Source of the DNA: Microbacterium oxydans
GTDB taxonomy: Bacteria; Actinomycetota; Actinomycetes; Actinomycetales; Microbacteriaceae
DNA length: 64,000 bases
Direction of reading: 5' to 3'
Assembly: GCF_900095745.1 (NCBI RefSeq)
Contig: NZ_FMIR01000019.1
Location: 310,001-374,000, forward strand
Below, piece by piece: positions 44,598-52,915 of this stretch. Below the pieces are notes generated by a model. That model was not told the DNA's origin and searched no databases. It saw only the letters and a list, made by a program, of their open reading frames with translations. Made by a program: the position numbers and the translations under genes. Every line of letters begins with the position of its first letter. Positions within the stretch are counted from its first letter, which is position 1.

Positions 44598-45746
44598 ATG
44601 CGCCGTAGAAGAGTGATCGCGAAAGCCGATCGGCACACACCTGTGGAAGCCGCGCCGTCACAGCCGTCGAACGCGGTGGCCGCATACGCACGCACGAACC
44701 CCTTCATGTTCGGTCTGCTCGGTGCGCTCGGGGTGCTGGTCGCGTTGGCGGTCGGCAGCATCGTCGGCCAGCTCGCGACCGTACTCGTCTACATCGGCGT
44801 GGCGATCTTCCTCGCCCTCGGGCTGGATCCGATCGTCACCTTCATCGAGAAGAAGCTCCCCCGCCCTGCCGCCGTCACCATCGTCGTCGCCGGTGTGGTG
44901 CTCGCCTTCGCGGGCATCATCCTCGCCATCGTCCCGATCCTCGTGGAGCAGATCAGCAACCTGATCAAGGACGGCCCGCAGATGGTCGAGGACTTCATGG
45001 CCAGCGCCTGGTACAAAGACGTCAGCGGCCAGTTCGGCTCGAGCATCAAGGATGCCGTTCAGGGCATCCTCGACTTCGTCGGCGACCCGGACAACTTCCT
45101 CGACATCGGCGGTGGCGTGTTCGCGGTCGGCGCGGGTATCGCCGGCGGATTCACCGGCATCACGATCGTCCTGATCCTGACCCTCTATTTCATGGCCTCG
45201 CTGCGGAGCATGAAGCACGTGGCCGCACGGTTCGTCCCCGCCTACCAGCGGGGTACCTTCAGCGGACTGCTCGAAGACGTCTCCGGCGCGGTCGGCCGCT
45301 ACGTGATCGGGCAGGCCAGCCTGGCGCTCATCAACGGCATCCTGAGCCTGATCTTCCTCAGCATCATCGGGGCACCGGTCCCCGCGCTGCTCGCGCTCAT
45401 CGCCTTCATCGGATCCATGATCCCGTTGGTGGGCACGCTGACGGCATCGATCATCAACTCGCTGATCTGCCTCTTCGTCTCGCCGCTGACCGCACTGATC
45501 GCGATCATCTACTACCTGATCTACATGCAGATCGAGGCATATGTGCTCTCGCCGCGCATCATGAGCAAGGCCGTCGCCGTTCCCGGGGCGCTCGTGGTCA
45601 TCGCCGCCGTCGCCGGCGGTGCACTGGGCGGCATCCTCGGCGCTCTCGTCGCGATCCCGGTCGCCGCGAGCATCATCATCATCGTGCAGAAGGTGACGTT
45701 CCCCGCTCAGGACCGGAAGATCGTGCCCCCGGTCAACGCCGGCTGA
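44598..45746 (+). CDS. AI-2E family transporter-type membrane protein
   Basis: 382 residues. Eight or so transmembrane helices in the AI-2E (TqsA/UPF0118) arrangement: an N-terminal pair, a soluble amphipathic section (about 115-165), and the C-terminal bundle with PALLALIAFIGSMIPLVGT. Members export varied substrates, including sodium or small metabolites; a true AI-2 role is not shown. ATG with GGGGGAA upstream. Convergent with the diacylglycerol kinase-like gene. Confidence 0.9.
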   Translation: MRRRRVIAKADRHTPVEAAPSQPSNAVAAYARTNPFMFGLLGALGVLVALAVGSIVGQLATVLVYIGVAIFLALGLDPIVTFIEKKLPRPAAVTIVVAGVVLAFAGIILAIVPILVEQISNLIKDGPQMVEDFMASAWYKDVSGQFGSSIKDAVQGILDFVGDPDNFLDIGGGVFAVGAGIAGGFTGITIVLILTLYFMASLRSMKHVAARFVPAYQRGTFSGLLEDVSGAVGRYVIGQASLALINGILSLIFLSIIGAPVPALLALIAFIGSMIPLVGTLTASIINSLICLFVSPLTALIAIIYYLIYMQIEAYVLSPRIMSKAVAVPGALVVIAAVAGGALGGILGALVAIPVAASIIIIVQKVTFPAQDRKIVPPVNAG

Positions 45747-45771
45747 CCCGCGCACGCAGGCCGAACACCTC

Positions 45772-46710
45772 TCAGCGCACCAGCAGCGCGCCGGCTTCCA
45801 CGCGCACGTCGAATGCGGAGATCTCGCCCATCTCCTCGCCGTCGATCTCGAACATGAGGGGCGTCTTCAACTGCACCGAGATGTTCTCGACGGGCAGGTG
45901 GCGCGCAGAATCGGTGCTCACGGCCTCATCTGTCGCTCCGAAGATCCGTCGGATGCCGTTGTCCCAGACGAAGGAGCGCAGGGTGTCCAGCCACTGCAGC
46001 GCGCCGTCGGCGCTGATCATGAGCACATCGAGCTTGCCGTCATCGAGAACCGCATCGGGAAGCAGACGGATGCCGCCCTGCACCATTCCGCAGTTGCCGA
46101 TGAGCATGGTGTGGCCTCGCACGGCGACAGCTTTCTCGCCGTCGATGGCGAGCGTGATGTCGGTCATCTCGGTGCCGGCCAGGGCGCGGCCCATCGCCTC
46201 GACGTACGCCAGCCATCCGGCCTTCGACTTGAGGTCGTCGTCGGTCTCGACCAGCATCTGCGCGTCGATCCCGAATCCGACCATGACAGCGAAGGCGTGC
46301 TCGGTTCCGTCGTACGACACCCAGCCGAGATCGATGCGACGCGGCTCCGCATCCCGAACCCTCTGGAGCGCCGCGGCGACGTTGTTCAGCGGCACCTCGA
46401 GATTGCGGGCGAGGAGGTTGCCGGTGCCCTGCGGAACGATCCCGAGGGCAGTCTCCGAACCCGCCAGCGACTCCGCTACCGCACGAACCGTGCCGTCGCC
46501 GCCGACGGCGATCACGATGCCGCGGTCGTCTTCGCGGGCCTCCCGTGCCATCCCGCGACCCGGGTCCTCCGGCGTCGTCTCCCACCAGCGGATGTCGTAT
46601 TGCTCGTCGAACACGTCGCTCACCGCATCCTGAAGGGCCTCCTGCGCGACCTTCGAGGGATTCCAGACGATGCCGATACGCGTAAGGGTCATATCGTCAG
46701 CTTGGGACAC
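45772..46710 (-). CDS. Diacylglycerol/lipid kinase family protein
   Basis: 312 residues with the DAGK catalytic-domain motifs VIAVGGDGTVRAVAESLAG and IVPQGTGNLLARNL (nucleotide-binding), and a C-terminal beta-sandwich. Phosphorylates a lipid alcohol such as diacylglycerol, or is a paralogue with another lipid substrate. The start is GTG at 46710 or the in-frame ATG at 46692; the latter fits the family's LTRIGIVWNPSK opening. Located downstream of glnE on the same strand (33 bp gap). Confidence 0.9.
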   Translation of the reverse strand: MSQADDMTLTRIGIVWNPSKVAQEALQDAVSDVFDEQYDIRWWETTPEDPGRGMAREAREDDRGIVIAVGGDGTVRAVAESLAGSETALGIVPQGTGNLLARNLEVPLNNVAAALQRVRDAEPRRIDLGWVSYDGTEHAFAVMVGFGIDAQMLVETDDDLKSKAGWLAYVEAMGRALAGTEMTDITLAIDGEKAVAVRGHTMLIGNCGMVQGGIRLLPDAVLDDGKLDVLMISADGALQWLDTLRSFVWDNGIRRIFGATDEAVSTDSARHLPVENISVQLKTPLMFEIDGEEMGEISAFDVRVEAGALLVR

Positions 46711-46742
46711 GCCACCCGATACTGCAAACTCACCCGTTTCGG

Positions 46743-49718
46743 CTAGCCGTAGAACAGGTCCTCGAAGGTCTTGCGCGCGCGCCTCGTGACGCCGAGGTAG
46801 TCCTCTTCGAGCTCGGTCGCCGAACGGTCCGGGTATCCCAGCAGGCTGCCGATCGAATCCAGCTGGCGCCGATCCGCAGGGAGAAGGTCACTCGTCTGCC
46901 CGGTGAGCAGAGTGATCGCCGAGCGCAGCCTGCTCGACAGGCGCCACGCCTCCCGCAACCGCTCGGCGTCGTCCTCCTCCACGAGATCGGCGGCGACCGC
47001 GGCATCCAGCGCACCGAGTGTCGCCGTGGTCCGCAGCCCGGGGATCTCGTGCGCGTGCTGCAGCTGCAGCAGCTGCACCAGCCACTCGACATCGCTGAGC
47101 GTGCCGGGACCGAGTTTCAGGTGTCGCCGCGGATCCGCGCCCTGCGGCAGCCGCTCCCCCTCGACCCGGGCCTTGATGCGCTTGATCTCGCGCGTGCCCT
47201 GAAGGTCGACGGATTCCGGGTATCGGATCGTGTCTGCGAGGGCCGTGAACCGCTCGATGAGCTTCGCGCTCCCCGCCACCCCCCGCGCACGAAGCAGGGC
47301 CTGCGCCTCCCAGGAGAGGGACCAGCGCCGGTAGTACTCGGCATACGCCGCGATCGATCGCACGACCGGTCCGTTGCGCCCCTCGGGCCGGAGGTCGGCG
47401 TCGAGATCGAGCGGGACCCGGTGATCGGTCAGGTGCTCGCGGAGCCCTGCCACGATCTGCGTGGCGAGCTTCTGCGCCCGCTGCGAGTCGACTCCGTTCG
47501 CGTCGTACACGTAGAGGATGTCGGCGTCGGACCCGAAGCCGAGTTCCGCACCCCCGAAGCGCCCCATGGCGATGACGGCGAAGTCGAGCCCTGCCGCGTC
47601 TTCGGGAACCACCTCGCGGATGACGGCGCGCAGGGCCGCCTGGATGGTCGCCTCGGTGATCTCGGTGAGCGCAACGGCCACCTCCTCGATCGTCAGCACG
47701 CCGAGCACGGCGCCCATCGCTGTGCGCAGCAACTCCCGACGGCGCAGAGCTCGCACTGCTCGAAGGGCATCGCCGATGGTCTCGTGACGTGTCTGGATGG
47801 CCCGCGCCTCTTCGTCGAGCGCGTGCGCTCCGCGTGGACGCAGTCGATCGGTGCTGTCGAGCCAGGCGACGGACTCGGGAATCCACTCCAGGAGCTCCCC
47901 GACGTAGCGCGAAGAGGACAGCAGCCGCGTGAGACTCTCGGCAGCACCCGATGAGTCTCGCAGCATCCGAAGGAACCATGGGGTGTCGCCGAGGCGTTCG
48001 CTGATCCGACGGAACGCGAGAAGCGCGTAGTCGGGGTCACTTCCGTCGGCGAACCACCGCACCATGATCGGCATCAGCGCCCGCTGGATCGTCACCTTGC
48101 GGCTGAGCCCGGTCGTGAGCGCACCGATGTGCCGCAGGGCCCCCGCGGGATCGCGGAACCCGATGGCCGCCAGGCGGTCGCGCGCCTGCGCCGTGGAGAG
48201 CGTGCGCTCCTCCTCGGGGAGACTGGCCACGGCACTGAGAAGCGGACGGTAGAAAAGCCGAGTGTGGATCTCGCGCACTTCGCGGCGCACAGCCTCCCAC
48301 CGCGTCCAGACACCGTCGCCGCTCTCAGCGAGGGCCGTGCTGCGCGCCAGTACGCGCAGGCCTGCGGGAGTCCGCGGAAGGAGATGCGTGCGGCTCAGTT
48401 CGCGTAGCTGCAGGCGGTGCTCCATGAGTCGCAGGATGCGGTAGTCGTCAGCGAACGTCGCAGCATCCGCTCGTCCGATGTACCCGCCGGCGACGAGAGC
48501 ATCGAGGCTCTCGAGCGTGCCGCGCGTGCGGATCGACTCGTCGGTGAGGCCGTGGACCAACTGAAGCAGCTGCACGGTGAACTCGATGTCGCGCAGACCG
48601 CCCGCGCCGAGTTTGAGCTGATACGGCGCGTCGTCCGGATCGATGTGCTCGGTCACGCGCTCGCGCATCCGTTGGACGCTCTCGACGAAATCCTCGCGGG
48701 CGGCGCTGGACCAGATCTTCGGCTGCACCGCCTCGATGTACTCGGCGCCCAGGTCGGTGTCGCCGGCGAGAGGCCGTGCCTTGAGGAGCGCCTGGAATTC
48801 CCAGCTCTTGGCCCAGCGATCGTAATAGGCGAGGTGCGAGGCGAGCGAGCGCACCAGCGCACCCTGCTTGCCCTCGGGCCGCAAGTTGGCGTCGACCTCC
48901 CACAGCGGGGGCTCCACCTCGATGCTGTCCAGACCCCGCATCGTCTCGCGAGCCAGCCGCGTCGCGATATCGATCGCGCGGGCTTCCGTCACGACCTCCT
49001 CGTCGCTGGTGCCGCCCACGAAGATCACATCCACGTCACTGACGTAATTGAGCTCGCGGGCGCCGGCCTTTCCCATGCCGATGATCGAGAGCCGCGTCGC
49101 CGCTACCTGCTCCACCGGGGTGGTCTCGCTGAGGCGCGCGCGTGCGATCGCGAGCGAGGCCTCCAAGGCCGCTCCGGCGGCGTCCGACAGCGCGGCTGAC
49201 ACCGCGGCAACCACCGTCTTCGGCTCGGGGTGGGTCAGGTCATAGGCAGCGATGGCGGCGAGGCTGCGGCGGTAGGCGACACGCACGGCGACGACCGCCG
49301 CGTCGTCCGCTGACTTCGCGAAGCCATCTCGGGTGCCGACCGAGGCCAGCAGCCGCGCACGGAGCGCCTCCGGCGACGGCAACGCGTCGAGAGGCTCCCC
49401 CAGCACCGAGAGCTGATCGGGATGCCGGAGGAAGAAGTCGGCCAGCCCCTCCGAGGCGCCGAAGACGCGCCACACGCGGTGACGCGTCTCCGCGCTGTCG
49501 AGCAGGTCCTTCAGGGGTCCGGGCTCCCGACGCGCAACACGGACCATTCCCCGAACCGCGGCGTCGGGGTCGGCAGCATCCGCTCCTTCGAGAAGCGACG
49601 ATCGCGAGATTCCGAGATCCGTTGCCAACTCGGACAGAGATGCCGCCGCCTCGCTCAACTCGGCGAAGCCGAGCCTGGCCAGGGCGGAGAGGGAGACGGA
49701 GTCGTCCGGTCGGGCCAT
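46743..49718 (-). CDS. glnE: Bifunctional glutamine synthetase adenylyltransferase/deadenylase
   Basis: 991 residues with two nucleotidyltransferase halves. The N-terminal adenylyl-removase half has GKAGARELNYVSDVDVIFVGG, and the C-terminal adenylyltransferase half has GRFGGAELGFGSDADILYVYD, each followed by the GlnD_UR_UTase-like helical part. It adds or removes AMP on the GlnA adenylylation tyrosine. It follows glnA2 by 9 nt and is likely translated from the glnA2 transcript. The glnA1 target lies about 15 kb away. Confidence 0.95.
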   Translation of the reverse strand: MARPDDSVSLSALARLGFAELSEAAASLSELATDLGISRSSLLEGADAADPDAAVRGMVRVARREPGPLKDLLDSAETRHRVWRVFGASEGLADFFLRHPDQLSVLGEPLDALPSPEALRARLLASVGTRDGFAKSADDAAVVAVRVAYRRSLAAIAAYDLTHPEPKTVVAAVSAALSDAAGAALEASLAIARARLSETTPVEQVAATRLSIIGMGKAGARELNYVSDVDVIFVGGTSDEEVVTEARAIDIATRLARETMRGLDSIEVEPPLWEVDANLRPEGKQGALVRSLASHLAYYDRWAKSWEFQALLKARPLAGDTDLGAEYIEAVQPKIWSSAAREDFVESVQRMRERVTEHIDPDDAPYQLKLGAGGLRDIEFTVQLLQLVHGLTDESIRTRGTLESLDALVAGGYIGRADAATFADDYRILRLMEHRLQLRELSRTHLLPRTPAGLRVLARSTALAESGDGVWTRWEAVRREVREIHTRLFYRPLLSAVASLPEEERTLSTAQARDRLAAIGFRDPAGALRHIGALTTGLSRKVTIQRALMPIMVRWFADGSDPDYALLAFRRISERLGDTPWFLRMLRDSSGAAESLTRLLSSSRYVGELLEWIPESVAWLDSTDRLRPRGAHALDEEARAIQTRHETIGDALRAVRALRRRELLRTAMGAVLGVLTIEEVAVALTEITEATIQAALRAVIREVVPEDAAGLDFAVIAMGRFGGAELGFGSDADILYVYDANGVDSQRAQKLATQIVAGLREHLTDHRVPLDLDADLRPEGRNGPVVRSIAAYAEYYRRWSLSWEAQALLRARGVAGSAKLIERFTALADTIRYPESVDLQGTREIKRIKARVEGERLPQGADPRRHLKLGPGTLSDVEWLVQLLQLQHAHEIPGLRTTATLGALDAAVAADLVEEDDAERLREAWRLSSRLRSAITLLTGQTSDLLPADRRQLDSIGSLLGYPDRSATELEEDYLGVTRRARKTFEDLFYG

Positions 49719-49727
49719 CGGCGCGGG

Positions 49728-51065
49728 TCAGAGAAGCTCGAGGTTGCTCTTCAGCTCGAACGGGGTGACCTGGCCGCGGTAGGCCTCCCATTCCTTGCGC
49801 TTGTTGAGCAGAACGTAATTGAAGACCTGCTCCCCCAGCGTCTCGGCGACGAGCTCGGACGCCTCCATGTACTCCAGAGCGTGATCGAGGCTCGCGGGCA
49901 GCGCCTCGTAGCCCAGTGCGCGCCGCTCGGCGTCACTCAGCGACCACACGTTGTTCTCCGCCTCGGGCGGCAGCTCGTAGCCCTCCTCGATGCCCTTGAG
50001 TCCTGCCGCGAGCAGCAGCGCGTACGCGAGGTACGGGTTCGAGGCGGAATCGATGCCGCGGTATTCCACGCGCGACGACTGGCTCTTGTTCGGCTTGTAC
50101 ATCGGCACGCGGATGAGGGCCGAGCGGTTCGCATGCCCCCAGGTGACGAAGCTCGGCGCCTCGTCGCCACCCCAGAGCCGCTTGTAGGAGTTCACGAACT
50201 GGTTCGTGACGGCCGAGATCTCGTTCGCGTGTCGCAGGAGACCCGCGATGAAGTGCCGACCGGTCTTGGAGAGCTGATACTTCGCGCCCTCCTCGTAGAA
50301 GGCGTTCTGGTCGCCCTCGAAGAGCGACATGTGGGTGTGCATGCCGCTGCCGGGCTGATCGCTGAGCGGCTTCGGCATGAACGTCGCGTAGACGCCCTGC
50401 TCGATCGCCACCTCCTTGATCACCGTGCGGAAGGTCATGATGTTGTCGGCCGTCGTGAGCGCATCCGCATAACGGAGATCGATCTCGTTCTGGCCGGGGC
50501 CACCCTCGTGGTGGCTGAACTCGACGGAAATGCCGAGGTCCTCGAGCATGCGCACCGAACGGCGACGGAAGTCGTGTGCCGTGCCACCGGGAACGTTGTC
50601 GAAGTAGCCGGCCGAGTCGACGGGCACAGGACCGTCAGGTCCGAACGACGACGACTTGAGCAGGTAGAACTCGATCTCCGGGTGCGTGTAGAACGTGAAG
50701 CCGGCATCCGCGGCCTTCGCGAGCGTGCGCTTGAGCACGTGCCGGGGGTCGGCGACGGCCGGTTGACCGTCGGGCGTCGTCAGGTCGCAGAACATGCGCG
50801 CCGTCGGATCGATCTCGCCACGCCACGGCAGCGTCTGGAACGTCGTCGGATCCGGCTGCGCGAGCAGGTCCGACTCGTACGTGCGGGTCAGTCCCTCGAT
50901 CGCCGAACCGTCGAAACCGATGCCTTCCGCGAACGCGCCCTCGACCTCAGCCGGAGCGATCGCCACCGACTTGAGCGTGCCGATGACGTCGGTGAACCAC
51001 AGCCGCACGAACTTGACGCCGCGCTCCTCGATCGTCCGCAGGACGAAATCCCTCTGCTTGTCCAT
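49728..51065 (-). CDS. glnA2: Glutamine synthetase type I, GlnA2-like
   Basis: 445 residues, shorter than GlnA1 at the C-terminus. Signatures: FDGSAIEGLTRTYESDL, KPLSDQPGSGMHTHMSLF (ATP-binding), NRSALIRVPMYKPNKSQSSR. A tyrosine (Tyr363 in GYELPPEAENNV) aligns near the adenylylation site, so whether this isoform is modified needs testing. It is preceded by a 74-residue SPOR-like gene (2 nt gap) and followed by glnE, the conserved actinobacterial glnA2-glnE order. Confidence 0.95.
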   Translation of the reverse strand: MDKQRDFVLRTIEERGVKFVRLWFTDVIGTLKSVAIAPAEVEGAFAEGIGFDGSAIEGLTRTYESDLLAQPDPTTFQTLPWRGEIDPTARMFCDLTTPDGQPAVADPRHVLKRTLAKAADAGFTFYTHPEIEFYLLKSSSFGPDGPVPVDSAGYFDNVPGGTAHDFRRRSVRMLEDLGISVEFSHHEGGPGQNEIDLRYADALTTADNIMTFRTVIKEVAIEQGVYATFMPKPLSDQPGSGMHTHMSLFEGDQNAFYEEGAKYQLSKTGRHFIAGLLRHANEISAVTNQFVNSYKRLWGGDEAPSFVTWGHANRSALIRVPMYKPNKSQSSRVEYRGIDSASNPYLAYALLLAAGLKGIEEGYELPPEAENNVWSLSDAERRALGYEALPASLDHALEYMEASELVAETLGEQVFNYVLLNKRKEWEAYRGQVTPFELKSNLELL

Positions 51066-51067
51066 GG

Positions 51068-51292
51068 CTACTCTGTGCCCTGGCCCTTTGCGTCGCCCTT
51101 GACGTCCCAGCCCTGCTCGACGGCCTCTTCCTCGGCCCAGGCGCGCGAGCGCTCCTTGAGCACCTCGGGCGCGCGGCGGGCCTCGGCCTCCGAGTCGAAG
51201 GGCCCGATCCGATCGATGGAGGGCGAGATCATGCCGAACTCGACCTCGCCGGTCTCGGAGTTGTACCAGTACTTGTGGTCACCGTCAGACAT
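51068..51292 (-). CDS. Small SPOR-like domain protein
   Basis: 74 residues from ATG 51292, with GAAGGGA upstream. KYWYNSETGEVEFGM and GPFDSEAEARRAPEVLKER fit the SPOR-like protein found before glnA2 in actinobacteria. Soluble, acidic C-terminus, function unknown. First gene of the glnA2-glnE operon. Confidence 0.8.
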   Translation of the reverse strand: MSDGDHKYWYNSETGEVEFGMISPSIDRIGPFDSEAEARRAPEVLKERSRAWAEEEAVEQGWDVKGDAKGQGTE

Positions 51293-51347
51293 GCCTGTCC
51301 CTTCTTCACGTGATGTCATCGATCCTACTGGCGTGCACCGCGGTCGC

Positions 51348-51353
51348 TAAGCT
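51348..51353 (+). promoter_or_regulatory. Leaderless -10 element of ppgK
   Basis: TAAGCT, then 7 nt, then ATG at 51361. No ribosome site is present. Confidence 0.55.
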
Positions 51354-51360
51354 ATCGCCC

Positions 51361-52107
51361 ATGGCAAAAGCGATCGGCGTCGACATCGGCGGCACGGGAA
51401 TCAAAGCAGGAATCGTCGACCTCGAGCACGGAATCATGGCATCCGACCGGGTGCGGGTCCCCACTCCTGAAGGAGCATCGCCTCAGGATGTCCTGAACGC
51501 CGTGCAGACCGTTCTGAAGACCCTCGACGTGCACGACTCGACCCTCCCGCTCGGCGTCGCCTTCCCGGCGATCGTCAAGCGCGGCAAGACGCTCTCCGCA
51601 GCGAATGTGTCGAAGGAATGGATCGACTTCGATGCGGAGCGCTTCTTCCGCGACGGTCTCGGCCGCAACATCGTGTTCGTGAACGACGCGGATGCCGCCG
51701 GCGTCGCCGAGGCCCGCCATGGGGCGGCCAGGGACGTGCGCGGTTTCACCCTGCTGACGACGCTGGGCACCGGCATCGGCTCGGCCTTCCTCTACGACGG
51801 CGTGCTGCTGCCGAACACCGAGCTCGGTCACCTCAACTTCGGCGAGTACGAGTCGGTCGAGACGTATGCCGCGACCTCGGCGCGCGAGCGCGAGGGCCTC
51901 AGCTGGGCCGCGTGGGCGGAGCGCCTGCAGGCGTTCTACTCGCACATCGAGTTCCTGTTCAGCCCCGACCTGTTCGTCGTCGGCGGCGGCGTCTCCAAGA
52001 ACGCCGGCGACTTCCTCCCCCTGCTTGACCTCAAGACCCCGATCGTCCCCGCGATCCACCGCAACAACTCGGGCATCATCGGCGCGGCATCCCTGGCCGG
52101 CGACTGA
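51361..52107 (+). CDS. ppgK: Polyphosphate glucokinase
   Basis: 248-residue ROK-family kinase that phosphorylates glucose with polyphosphate (and usually ATP). The phosphate-binding DIGGTGIKAG at the N-terminus, catalytic Asp in VNDADAAGVAEA, and TLGTGIGSAFLYDG with ELGHLNFG are visible; the short length and the ELGHLNFGEYESVETYA zone favour PpgK over ATP-glucokinase. Leaderless start at 51361. Divergent from the glnA2-glnE unit. Confidence 0.93.
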   Translation: MAKAIGVDIGGTGIKAGIVDLEHGIMASDRVRVPTPEGASPQDVLNAVQTVLKTLDVHDSTLPLGVAFPAIVKRGKTLSAANVSKEWIDFDAERFFRDGLGRNIVFVNDADAAGVAEARHGAARDVRGFTLLTTLGTGIGSAFLYDGVLLPNTELGHLNFGEYESVETYAATSAREREGLSWAAWAERLQAFYSHIEFLFSPDLFVVGGGVSKNAGDFLPLLDLKTPIVPAIHRNNSGIIGAASLAGD

Positions 52108-52121
52108 CCCGTTCCTGACAT

Positions 52122-52161
52122 GAGAAGGCCCCGATGACTCCGCAATCATCGGGGCCTTCTC
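52122..52161. terminator. ppgK terminator (bidirectional)
   Basis: 16-bp perfect stem (52122-52137 with 52146-52161), 8-nt loop, 14 nt after the ppgK stop. Confidence 0.85.
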
Positions 52162-52185
52162 CTGTCTTGGACGAACGGCCGGTGC

Positions 52186-52317
52186 TCAGGCGAGGTGAAG
52201 ACGAACGGTGAGCTCACGCGTCAACGGTGCGCCCGCCGGGGGTCTGGGGTCCCTCAGAACGGCGGACGCACCTTCATGCGATTCGAACGTGTGAAAGGGC
52301 TCTCGCTCGGCCAGCAT
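52186..52317 (-). CDS. Possible 43-residue protein, unrecognised
   Basis: A 43-codon frame from ATG 52317 to TGA 52186, reading MLAEREPFHTFESHEGASAV at the start. The TGA lies 24 nt from the ppgK terminator, which could also end transcription from this side. No ribosome site is obvious, and the frame extends upstream without a start. This may be a real small gene or read-through from rnpB; I treat it as tentative. The rest of 52162-52518 shows nothing else. Confidence 0.3.
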   Translation of the reverse strand: MLAEREPFHTFESHEGASAVLRDPRPPAGAPLTRELTVRLHLA

Positions 52318-52518
52318 CGTGAGAGCAGCGGACAAGAGCCCCCCACGTAGAGCGACACCCGCGGTCCCCCAGAGCCGGGGCCGCGCTCTAGTCCGACGCT
52401 ACGCCGCATCCGGCGAAAGCATCACCCCATCTTCGGCGGGGGTAACACAGCGAGGCTCGCGGATATCGACCGAACCCGACCACTGGATCCGTCGTCGGCA
52501 CGGCGTCCTCAGGCCGAT

Positions 52519-52885
52519 TTATGCGAATGGGCCGACCTGTACGCCGGGTTCTGTTCCGGGGTTCTTCGCCCCTTCGACGGCCATCTCTCTCGGCGACACG
52601 TTGCCGTGGCACTCTAGCGGTCTACCCGAGGACTCGGCGAGCCGCGTCAACATCCTCTGTCTGACCTTGCTCCGGACGAGGTTTACCTGGCGGGCCATGT
52701 CACCATGGCCCCCGGTGGTCTCTTACACCACCCTTTCACCCTTACCCCTTGCGGGGCGGTCTACTCTCTGTGGCACTTTCTCGCGGATTGCTCCGGGTGG
52801 GCGTTACCCACCGTCCTGCCCTGAGGAGCCCGGACGTTCCTCGGTGCGGTCACCCGCCACGCGGCCGTCCAGTCGACCCATTCGC
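52519..52885 (-). ncRNA. rnpB: RNase P RNA (class A)
   Basis: Catalytic RNA of RNase P, which cuts the 5' leader from pre-tRNA. On the minus strand the conserved GAGGAACGTCCGGGCTCC and GGGTAAACCTCGTCCGG blocks and the 3' ACAGAACCCGGCGTACAGG are present. The ends pair: GCGAATGGG (52885-52877) with CCCATTCGC (52531-52523). The 5' end is set by TAGACT at 52892-52897, 6 nt upstream. About 367 nt. It lies 30 nt after the PolA-like gene on the same strand. Confidence 0.95.
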
Positions 52886-52915
52886 ACTCCCAGTCTACTT
52901 CTCGGGAGGCCATTC

